DNA of 64,000 bases from a virus. The position numbers and the translations under genes are program-made. The notes beneath the pieces are model-generated. The model was not told the DNA's origin and did not search any database. It saw only the letters and a list, made by a program, of their open reading frames with translations. Below are positions 1-7,725 of this stretch, in pieces; position 1 is the first letter of the stretch; every line of letters begins with the position of its first letter. The stretch covers positions 1 through 64,000 of IMG/VR virus record IMGVR_UViG_3300021963_000114. One strand, 5' to 3'.

Positions 1-1850
1 CGACGCACGTTAATGCGATCGAATGCAGATGGCTTAGCCAATAATGTCTTATCGCCAAACAATACAGTACCATCTCCTGGGAAAGTAACAACTGGGTTTA
101 CGCCATTCTTGTATAGGTTGTCACGATCTGTTTTGTCTAAACTAATTGCTAACTTAACTACGTTCTTAACTTGGCCACGATTCAAACCACCTGGAGACCA
201 CCATGCGTCGTTAGTGTAGTCAGTACGTGCGCACAATCCAGCGATATCGCCGTTTAGTGGAACATAACGATACTTGTCGTTGTAACGATCATATTGATAC
301 TTATAGCCAGAATCTAAAGCTGCATAAGAAGTAGTTGTCAATGCATTGCGATATGCAATGATTTTAGTTACGGCAGTTCCTTGGCTATTTGCGCTAGTGA
401 TGATAGAACCATCAGTATCTTCTGGAGAGAAGAATGCCATACAATCTCTTCTAGTTTCTACAATATCAATGATAGCATTGGCAACCGCAACAGAACATTT
501 ACCTGCTGGAATTAATGAGATGTCATAAGTTGCATCATCAGAGAAAATAGTCCATGCAGTGATACGTTGACCATCAGTTGCAGTGAAATCATCAAGACCA
601 CCTGATAGAGAACGAGATACAGATGCAGAGTTAGCGAATGATGTTCCTGCTACATCATTACCCCAGTTAGTTCCAGTAGCTGGATGATCCATCCACCAGA
701 TATACTGTGAGCGAGAATTGATTACGTCTTTGTAGTAGTTATTAGTTCCGTCAAATTTCTTTGCGTCGCCAGCTTTTGAAACATAAGAATATTTTTCTAG
801 AATAGTTCCTGGAACACCAGTCCACAAACCATCTTCATCGATAACGATTAAATGTAGTTCGTCATTTGAACCACCTACGCTTGCTGCAGCATCAGAAGTT
901 CCTGGAGCTGTATCAAATTCATCTTTGTATGCCCATGTAGCAAAACTTGATGCGTCAGCTAAAGAAACTAATAAAGAGTTACCCAATGTTCCTGGATATT
1001 TTGCAGCGAATTCGCCAACAACACCAGCACCATTTACAAAAGATGTTAGGTAATCGTTTTCGTTATTAATTTTAACGCCACCAGTTGCAACAACTGCAGT
1101 TCCAGAAGCACCAGTGCCACCACCGCCAGTTAATGTAACTGTTGGAGCAGAAGTGTATCCAGATCCGCCATTAGTAACAGTAATGCTAGAAACTGTTGTG
1201 CTAGAGAGAGTAACCGCACCAACAGTTGCACCAGTACCAGTACCAGTGATAACTGCAGTTGGAGCAGTTGTATATCCAGATCCACCGCTAGTAATTGTAA
1301 TACCAGTAACAGCACCAGCAGTAACTTGAACAGTACCTGTTGCAGCAGTTCCACCAGCTGGAGCAGTGAAAGTTACAGTAGGTGTTCCAGTGTAACCAGT
1401 ACCACCAGCAGAAACTGCTGCGGAAGTTACTGAGCTACCAGCCATGTTTGCAACTGCAGTGGCTTGCACACCACCAGCAATTTGTGGAGCACTTAACGTT
1501 ACAACAGGTGCAGTTGTATATCCAGATCCAGCTACTGAAGTTATTGCAGTTACAGTACCAGATGGACTAGAAACAGCATTACGGTGATTGATTGTATCAA
1601 CACGAACGACCAATAAATTGTTTGTATATGATAAGAAGTTTGCTGCTGTGAAAAAAGATGCTGCACTATCGGCAACAGGTTTTCCGAAACGACGAACAAG
1701 TTCGGTTTCAGATGAAATGGTTACAGGTTGAAGAACTGGACCCCACTGGAACACTCCAGCAAAAGCACCAGCAGAAGTCGAAACTGCTGGTACAATAGAG
1801 GTAAAGTCTTTTTCTACAACTGCAACGCCAGGACTAAGTTGAAAAGGCAT
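1..1850 (-). CDS. 18: Tail sheath protein gp18 (N-terminal part, cut by window edge)
   Basis: Reading leftwards from an ATG at 1850 the frame stays open to the window edge, so the C-terminus is missing. The protein starts MPFQLSPGVAVVEKD, the usual start of T4-type tail sheath proteins, and continues with sheath-like sequence (QWGPVLQP, ETELVRRFGKP). Sheath subunits polymerise around the tail tube and contract at infection. Roughly residues 100-230 are an insertion of Gly-rich repeats of the type GGSGYTTAPTVTITG, also found in gp14 and gp8 of this window. The gene lies just downstream of gp17, as in T4, and has an AATAAATA box 63 bases upstream. Identity rests on the N-terminus and synteny. 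Confidence 0.88.
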   Translation of the reverse strand, partial: MPFQLSPGVAVVEKDFTSIVPAVSTSAGAFAGVFQWGPVLQPVTISSETELVRRFGKPVADSAASFFTAANFLSYTNNLLVVRVDTINHRNAVSSPSGTVTAITSVAGSGYTTAPVVTLSAPQIAGGVQATAVANMAGSSVTSAAVSAGGTGYTGTPTVTFTAPAGGTAATGTVQVTAGAVTGITITSGGSGYTTAPTAVITGTGTGATVGAVTLSSTTVSSITVTNGGSGYTSAPTVTLTGGGGTGASGTAVVATGGVKINNENDYLTSFVNGAGVVGEFAAKYPGTLGNSLLVSLADASSFATWAYKDEFDTAPGTSDAAASVGGSNDELHLIVIDEDGLWTGVPGTILEKYSYVSKAGDAKKFDGTNNYYKDVINSRSQYIWWMDHPATGTNWGNDVAGTSFANSASVSRSLSGGLDDFTATDGQRITAWTIFSDDATYDISLIPAGKCSVAVANAIIDIVETRRDCMAFFSPEDTDGSIITSANSQGTAVTKIIAYRNALTTTSYAALDSGYKYQYDRYNDKYRYVPLNGDIAGLCARTDYTNDAWWSPGGLNRGQVKNVVKLAISLDKTDRDNLYKNGVNPVVTFPGDGTVLFGDKTLLAKPSAFDRINVR

Positions 1851-1912
1851 TGTAATTCTCCTTATTACATGTTATTCTGTTTTGCTTCGAGGAGCACTTG
1901 AAAGCACTAATT

Positions 1913-1920
1913 TATTTATT
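1913..1920 (-). promoter_or_regulatory. Candidate late promoter upstream of gp18
   Basis: The minus strand reads AATAAATA, one base off the T4 late -10 consensus TATAAATA, about 63 bases before the gp18 start. It lies in the short gp17-gp18 intergenic gap. Motif match only. Confidence 0.4.
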
Positions 1921-1932
1921 GAAACCGCAATT

Positions 1933-3513
1933 TCAAAAGTTCAGTAGTGGTTTCTCTCTTGTATCCCCATTGTCAAAAAAACCAAATGGGGTAAGTTCTT
2001 CTTCCATCGCTTTAATCTTTTTCTCATACATAATTTGTCTTAGGTTTACATTATTTAGGTCTTTGAAATAACTCGTAGAAGTTAGCCAAGAAAACAGAAC
2101 CAAAGACATAACCATATCATCATGATATCCCTCATCTGCTTCATATGAATTGCGTTTTTCAATAAAAGTTGAAATTTCTGATATAATATCTGCGTCTTGT
2201 ATAATTAACTTATTTTCTTCAACCAACGCTTTGAAATTATGACAACCAGTTCTTTTAACCTTTTTATCAGTATTTACGCCAAGTTGGGTCTGACCACCAC
2301 CGAAACCACCAGTAACAGTTTGGAACCCTGTACTTCTATTCACAAAAACTAGATTTTCATATTCTAATTCATGATGCAAAATGTATGGAACTTGCTCGCT
2401 TGAATTGGTTTCCACCAAAACAAACGCTTGATTAAATTGTGTAGCCACGTGATAAATTACACTAGGATACATCAATGGACTAATATCATTTTTTCGATAT
2501 TTACCGACAAGTCTGTATGGGACTTCTGTAATATCGACAATAGTGAAAGCAGAATAATCTCCACCAACACCTTTCGCTGTATCCGCCACCAACACATAAG
2601 TGTGGTCTTCTTGCGGATTTTCATATAGATCTAAACCATCTTTGCTGAATACTGGAACTGCAACAGACATCTTTGCAATAACATCAGCATTGACTAAAGT
2701 TAAACTAGAACCTAAGAACTTACATAAAACCTCTTGGTTATATTTTAACTCACCGAGCATAGCTTTCTGCTCAGCTGCCCATTTCTCATCACGTCCTGGA
2801 ATTTTCCAATATGGAATGAATAATGGAACAAAACCATTTCTACCATTTTCAGCATCATTCCAGAATTTCCAGAAGTGATTATAACCGAGTGGCGTAGAAC
2901 TTAAAAGAATCTTTGTTGTTTCACCAGCAGAAATAGTTGGGTAAACTGACGTAAAAAATTCTTCAGCAACTGTATTTGGGATAATCGCAGTTTCGTCAAC
3001 ATATAGTAAGTTAACAGATTTACCACGAATACCTGAAGCTGACGTTGCAGCAGTAAATACTTTACTACCATTCTCCAATTCAATGTCACCCTTATTCCAA
3101 GTGGTAACACCTTGTTGCAACCAAAGTGGCAATCCTTCATACATCAACTGATAGCGAGATAAAACTTCTCGAGCTGCAGTTGCTTTATTTGCAAGAATAG
3201 CAACAGTCTTATTATCTTGAAACAGAGTATACCAAAGGATATATGCAGCGGAAGTAGTAGTCTTCCCCTGCTGGCGACCCTCCATAAGAATCACTCTTCG
3301 ATTCTCATGAATAACTTTAACTTTGTCTTTTTGGCAATCGTATAATTTAAAAGGAATCAACCCTTTATCAAGAGAAACAATCTGACAATATGTTTCTATA
3401 AAATAGATTGGATCATCACGACATTTTAAATACTCTTGAACATTCTCTGGTGTGAACTGAACTGTTACACCAGCAGCTTTTAAATTCGCATTAGCATTAT
3501 AAATTTTAACCAT
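1933..3513 (-). CDS. 17: Terminase large subunit gp17
   Basis: This is the ATP-driven packaging motor and headful nuclease of T4-type phages. Visible motifs: Walker A GRQQGKTT at residues 79-86, Walker B LLYVDE with D173/E174, the coupling motif SSTPLG near 205-210, and an RNase H-fold nuclease start VLVADTAKGVGGDYSAF with D311. The length of 526 aa is slightly shorter than T4 gp17. It sits between gp15 and gp18, whereas in T4 gp16 would come directly before it; here the gp16-like gene is about 43 kb away at 47.0 kb on the other strand. It acts at the portal vertex of the prohead during DNA packaging. Confidence 0.96.
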   Translation of the reverse strand: MVKIYNANANLKAAGVTVQFTPENVQEYLKCRDDPIYFIETYCQIVSLDKGLIPFKLYDCQKDKVKVIHENRRVILMEGRQQGKTTTSAAYILWYTLFQDNKTVAILANKATAAREVLSRYQLMYEGLPLWLQQGVTTWNKGDIELENGSKVFTAATSASGIRGKSVNLLYVDETAIIPNTVAEEFFTSVYPTISAGETTKILLSSTPLGYNHFWKFWNDAENGRNGFVPLFIPYWKIPGRDEKWAAEQKAMLGELKYNQEVLCKFLGSSLTLVNADVIAKMSVAVPVFSKDGLDLYENPQEDHTYVLVADTAKGVGGDYSAFTIVDITEVPYRLVGKYRKNDISPLMYPSVIYHVATQFNQAFVLVETNSSEQVPYILHHELEYENLVFVNRSTGFQTVTGGFGGGQTQLGVNTDKKVKRTGCHNFKALVEENKLIIQDADIISEISTFIEKRNSYEADEGYHDDMVMSLVLFSWLTSTSYFKDLNNVNLRQIMYEKKIKAMEEELTPFGFFDNGDTREKPLLNF

Positions 3514-3515
3514 AT

Positions 3516-4262
3516 TTAAAAATTATCTTCCCAATTCTCTTGGGAAATTGTTGCAGTTGCAGGATCACCCTCAGCAACATAAACTCTATTTGGGTTACTA
3601 AAGTTTTCATTCTGACCAACATTGGCATTAACTTGAGTAATAACTCCTTGTCCAGAAACTGGTCCAAACAAGCTAGTTTTCAATGTAAAGTTTAAAGTAT
3701 GTGTAACGAAGCGACGAGTCTGAAAGTCGCCATCGTAATCATCTTGAACAGAAACACTATTTAAGATAATAGGAACATCTAAAACAATATTCATATCCTG
3801 AACAGTTTTAACTGCAAGTGTATATTCAGGTGTAAATGTTGGAAGGATCTGTTCAATTATTTGCAATCCATCTTCCTGAGTTTTAGTTAATACATATAAA
3901 GATATATCGATATTATATGGCACAGGGGTATAAACATAACTCATAGAATCTAATGCTGAACCACATGTAATTTTTTGCATGCGGTTAATTTTTCTTGTGG
4001 CATCGTATGTATAACCAGTAATCTCAAAAGACATACGTGGTAAAGTTGTATATGTATTATTCTTTAACTCTGGGTCTTGTTCAATTCTTACCAGCCACTT
4101 TTCTTTTGGCGCATAAGCCAATGGAACTTGAACACGTTGAACTGTTGTTCCTGTTACAGAATCGCCTTCTTTGCGATCAATATAAATGTCGCTGAATAAA
4201 CGACCAAACGCTACAATGCTTTTGCGAATAATTCCGTGATAGTAAACTTGATTATTTAACAT
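3516..4262 (-). CDS. 15: Tail sheath stabiliser / tail completion protein gp15
   Basis: This 248-aa protein starts MLNNQVYYHGIIRKSIVAFG and contains the segment LRIEQDPEL-like (VRIEQDPEL) and FEITGYTYD typical of T4 gp15. gp15 forms a ring at the head-proximal end of the tail, caps tube and sheath and provides the docking surface for the neck. It lies between gp14 and gp17, as in T4. Its ATG overlaps the gp14 stop region by one base, consistent with translational coupling. The identification is by sequence pattern and gene order. Confidence 0.88.
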   Translation of the reverse strand: MLNNQVYYHGIIRKSIVAFGRLFSDIYIDRKEGDSVTGTTVQRVQVPLAYAPKEKWLVRIEQDPELKNNTYTTLPRMSFEITGYTYDATRKINRMQKITCGSALDSMSYVYTPVPYNIDISLYVLTKTQEDGLQIIEQILPTFTPEYTLAVKTVQDMNIVLDVPIILNSVSVQDDYDGDFQTRRFVTHTLNFTLKTSLFGPVSGQGVITQVNANVGQNENFSNPNRVYVAEGDPATATISQENWEDNF

Positions 4263-5179
4263 TATACACCCACATCACCGAAAGGATTATTTTCTGAAAA
4301 TAAGATATCTGTAGCTTCTTCTTTAAAGGTGTTATTGTCGCCAAAAGAATCGGGTTTGTCAATATCAGCTTCAATTACAGCAGTTGCTGCAGCATTACTT
4401 CCGCCACCTCCAGTAAATGCTATTGCAGGTGGTATTTGATATCCAGTTCCACCATTGGTTACGTCTACACGAATAACTTTATTTGCAGTAGAACCACTAC
4501 CCAGAACAGCAGTTGCTGTTGCACCAGTACCAGTTCCAGAAGTAATTACAACAGTTGGAGCTGTTGTATATCCAGATCCTTGGGTTGTTACTTCTATAGA
4601 TTTAACATATCCAAACGCACTTCTTGTGGTATTCGTACTGAATGTTTTTAATGATTCAAATGTATCTACAGCTGCAAGACCAGTATCAATACGCTCAGAG
4701 CTGTATTGGAACAATTCAACTTGTAGTTTATATACATATAACTTGCCAAGCTGATAAAATGGATCTTGGTGTTGAACGAACTTAACTTCGAACAATCCCT
4801 TTGATAATGGGAAATAAATTAAATCACCCTCGCATGGACGATTGGGAAGAATAGTTGCACCATAGCGACCAATAAATTGTTCCCAACGACGTCTTGCAAC
4901 TACAAGAGTTGCAGACTGTTCCATCATTAAACCAAACTTCTGAATGAACGCACCTTGCCCAGCAAAGTTATCTACGTTTTCAAAATACATTTCAACTGGA
5001 AATGCACTTTTAAATTCTGATAGGCGATCTTCGCCCAGCACATCATCTTTTGAAACTAAAGTTCTTGGAATATAAAAAACCTCTTGACCATAAATGCGCA
5101 GAGACTCAATGATCAGATCTTCTACTAGATGCTGCTCATTCTTAGTTCCATGAGAAAAATAAACATTAGTTGTAGTCAT
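4262..5179 (-). CDS. 14: Neck protein gp14 with Gly-rich repeat insertion
   Basis: The first about 190 residues match T4-type neck protein gp14: MTTTNVYFSHGTKNEQHLVED, the motif YGQEVFYIPR and the block RPCEGDLIYFPLSKGLFE. gp14 joins the head portal to the tail. Residues of about 190-270 are an insertion with two copies of the GGxGY...P-V-I-TGG repeat, followed by a short acidic tail ending ENNPFGDVGV, which is the usual gp14-like C-terminus. The repeats are shared with gp18 and gp8, including a 17-base identical DNA stretch with gp18. The gene lies between gp13 and gp15 with gaps of 1-2 bases or overlaps. Confidence 0.9.
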   Translation of the reverse strand: MTTTNVYFSHGTKNEQHLVEDLIIESLRIYGQEVFYIPRTLVSKDDVLGEDRLSEFKSAFPVEMYFENVDNFAGQGAFIQKFGLMMEQSATLVVARRRWEQFIGRYGATILPNRPCEGDLIYFPLSKGLFEVKFVQHQDPFYQLGKLYVYKLQVELFQYSSERIDTGLAAVDTFESLKTFSTNTTRSAFGYVKSIEVTTQGSGYTTAPTVVITSGTGTGATATAVLGSGSTANKVIRVDVTNGGTGYQIPPAIAFTGGGGSNAAATAVIEADIDKPDSFGDNNTFKEEATDILFSENNPFGDVGV

Positions 5180-5180
5180 G

Positions 5181-5921
5181 TTATCCTAGGAAAAACTCGA
5201 GCGGAGCAGATTTATTTTGCAATTCATCTTCTAACTCTTTAATTTCTCCTACTGCTTCGTCATACAATTTATCGCCATCCAAAGTAACACCACCTGGAAG
5301 CTGAATTCCTGAAAACTTTTTAATGTTTGTTGCCCATTGTTTTTTAAATAGAGCAGTAACATATTTTTTTAACCACGATTCGTTCCATGCTTTAGAGAAC
5401 TCAGTTGGGTCTAAAGCACGATATGCTTCGCAAACAATAATTCCACCCTCAACTACATCAGTACCCCATTTTAAATCTATGTGTAATCTATTTTGAAGAC
5501 GATTAAATCTATACATCTGTGGACCATTTAATTCCATATCCAACAATGCAATGTGCGACATTACAGTTTTGTAATAGATTATAGATGTTGATGTCAGATC
5601 GTAAAGATCGTGTAAACGAAGTTGATATTGAATATCAAAAAGACTTTTAGATGAGGATGTCTGTGATACAGGAACTACACGTGTAATCCCATATACTGCA
5701 TCTGCAATAGGAATATACTTATTTGTAATATCAGCTGCTGTGACAGTATGCTTTAGATATACTCGTTCAATACCATCGTAGTGATATTGCTTCCAATATT
5801 CTAACGCTTCATCGATGCGATCTTCTAACTGATCGTCATCTACGTTGATCTCTAATACTGGAGCACCTAATGCTCTTAAACAGTATTCTCTCAACCCCTG
5901 TCTAGAAGTTACTACTGCCAT
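5181..5921 (-). CDS. 13: Neck protein gp13
   Basis: This 246-aa protein starts with VTSRQGLREYCLRALGAPVLEINVD in meaning (key residues R11, C14, G19), followed by DDQLEDRIDEALEYWKQYHYDG, the hallmark of T4-type gp13. gp13 attaches to the portal after packaging and, with gp14, forms the neck that receives the tail. The gene lies directly upstream of gp14 with one base between them, as in T4. No unusual insertion is seen. Confidence 0.92.
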   Translation of the reverse strand: MAVVTSRQGLREYCLRALGAPVLEINVDDDQLEDRIDEALEYWKQYHYDGIERVYLKHTVTAADITNKYIPIADAVYGITRVVPVSQTSSSKSLFDIQYQLRLHDLYDLTSTSIIYYKTVMSHIALLDMELNGPQMYRFNRLQNRLHIDLKWGTDVVEGGIIVCEAYRALDPTEFSKAWNESWLKKYVTALFKKQWATNIKKFSGIQLPGGVTLDGDKLYDEAVGEIKELEDELQNKSAPLEFFLG

Positions 5922-5922
5922 T

Positions 5923-7698
5923 TTACTCTCCTAGTTTGGCTTTTAGTGCATTAACCTCTGCAGAAAGTTCTTGAACTGCCTTAATTAAAACAGAAACCAT
6001 TTGCGAATAATTAACAGTTTTGTATCCATCGCTTTCGCCAACAAACTCAGGTAGAATTGCTTCCACTTCTTGTGCAATTAAACCAACTTCATGATTATCA
6101 TTTCTGTCATATTGAACAGAACGTAATTGCAAAACTTCAGAAAGACCATATGATGAGTCTTGAATATTAGACTTTAATCTTGCGTCAGAAGAAGTTTGGA
6201 AAGAACCACCAGTAATTTGTCCAGAAGCTGTTAAAGTGCTAGAGAAAGTTGCTGCGCCAGTAACACCTAAAGTGCTTGAGAAACTTCCTGATGTTGCAGA
6301 AAGAGCAGCTATTGTAGATGTTCCAGATACGCTTAATGTTGAACTTAAAGTTGTTGCACCAGTAACACCCAATGTTCCACCGATACTAGAGTTACCAGTA
6401 CCGATAATACCACCAAGACGTAGATTATCATATGTTGCACCAGTGAAGTCATATACGTTTCCTGGAGCAGCTGTAGTGTTGGAGAACAATCTCCACTCAC
6501 CAGAAGATGCTTGTTTAACTAAACCTGTTTTTTTGCTTCCACTAGAAACATAAGCACCAATAACACCGATGTCGATTGAGTTTCCAGCATTATCAGAAGC
6601 AAGATATAATTGTGGAGTTGTAACAGTCAGTGATTGACTGTTTGTAGTTGTTGTAGTACCAGAAACAGATAAGTTACCTGAAACAGTTAAATTTCCACCT
6701 ACGTTAGCTGCGCCAGCTATACCAACACCACCATCAACGACTAAAGCACCTGTTGTTGTAGAACTTGATACTGTTGTAAGTTTAACATTAAGAGAAGTTC
6801 TATTCCATTTACCTGCATATACAGATCCGTTTGTGCCAGCATTTTGCACGTAGAAATCTAAATCTCCGTTAGCTGCACCCGCAGAAGTTTCTGCAAGAAT
6901 ATAGGTGTATGCATTAACTGATTTAACACCACCAAGTGACGACCAAGCACCAGAAGAATATCCCTCGAATGTAGATTGAGTAGAGTTATAACGAATCATA
7001 CCGACTGCTGGAGAAGCAGGTCTCTGAACAGTAGTACCAACTGGAATTGTCCAGTGGCTAGTTCCAGTTGCAGCAATAATGTCAAGACCAGCTAAGGAAG
7101 TAGAAGAACTACCAAGAGAAATAACAGTAGAACCAACTGTAACGTCAGCAGTCGCCCATCCTGGAGCATAACCAGCACCATTCGACTTCAAGAATGTTCC
7201 TGATGCGCCAGCAGTAATGAATGTAGTTAAAGAAGAGTCTTGCTGAATAACTAACTGTCCTGCAGAACCACCAGCCACGTTAGTGGCATATGTAGCATTA
7301 ACAGCAGTACCTGTTTGTAGACCAGTTGAGTTAATCCAAGATGGACCAGCAGAACCACCTGAAATAAGAACTTGTCCAGAAGTTCCTGCAGCAGATAAAT
7401 TAATACCTGTAGCAGTACCATAGGCAACAGCACCAGCGACAGGTGTAATGGCAGTATTAGTTCCGCCATATTGCAATGACACTGGACTACCATTCCAAAC
7501 AGAACCAGTACTGTGCGTTTTATTCAGAACTGTCTGCGTTGCATTTGTAGTTAACGCAATAGAACCACCACCAGCAGTTACGCCATCGTGGATTCTAAGT
7601 GTTTTAACTTCAGTATCATAGGTCAACTCGCCTACTGCGCCAGTGAACGCATTATTCTGAGTGGTAGTACCTCGTCTAAATTGTACTTGTGTTGCCAT
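5923..7698 (-). CDS. Tail fibre-like protein with C-terminal S74 self-cleaving chaperone
   Basis: This 591-aa protein starts MATQVQFRRGTTTQNNAFTG, an Mtd-N-like (major tropism determinant N-terminal) segment seen on many phage fibres. The middle is low-complexity Ser/Thr/Gly-rich repeat such as GGTLGVTGATTLSSTLSVSG. The last about 95 residues are an intramolecular chaperone (endosialidase/peptidase S74 type): SDARLKSNI, GLIAQEVEAILP, YKTVNYSQMVSVLIKAVQEL and a short coiled coil. Such domains fold a trimeric fibre and then cut themselves off just before the Ser of SDARLK. It is one of two S74 proteins in the window. The receptor is unknown. Confidence 0.85.
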   Translation of the reverse strand: MATQVQFRRGTTTQNNAFTGAVGELTYDTEVKTLRIHDGVTAGGGSIALTTNATQTVLNKTHSTGSVWNGSPVSLQYGGTNTAITPVAGAVAYGTATGINLSAAGTSGQVLISGGSAGPSWINSTGLQTGTAVNATYATNVAGGSAGQLVIQQDSSLTTFITAGASGTFLKSNGAGYAPGWATADVTVGSTVISLGSSSTSLAGLDIIAATGTSHWTIPVGTTVQRPASPAVGMIRYNSTQSTFEGYSSGAWSSLGGVKSVNAYTYILAETSAGAANGDLDFYVQNAGTNGSVYAGKWNRTSLNVKLTTVSSSTTTGALVVDGGVGIAGAANVGGNLTVSGNLSVSGTTTTTNSQSLTVTTPQLYLASDNAGNSIDIGVIGAYVSSGSKKTGLVKQASSGEWRLFSNTTAAPGNVYDFTGATYDNLRLGGIIGTGNSSIGGTLGVTGATTLSSTLSVSGTSTIAALSATSGSFSSTLGVTGAATFSSTLTASGQITGGSFQTSSDARLKSNIQDSSYGLSEVLQLRSVQYDRNDNHEVGLIAQEVEAILPEFVGESDGYKTVNYSQMVSVLIKAVQELSAEVNALKAKLGE

Positions 7699-7725
7699 AG
7701 TTTTCCTCTAATTTTTATCTTATAT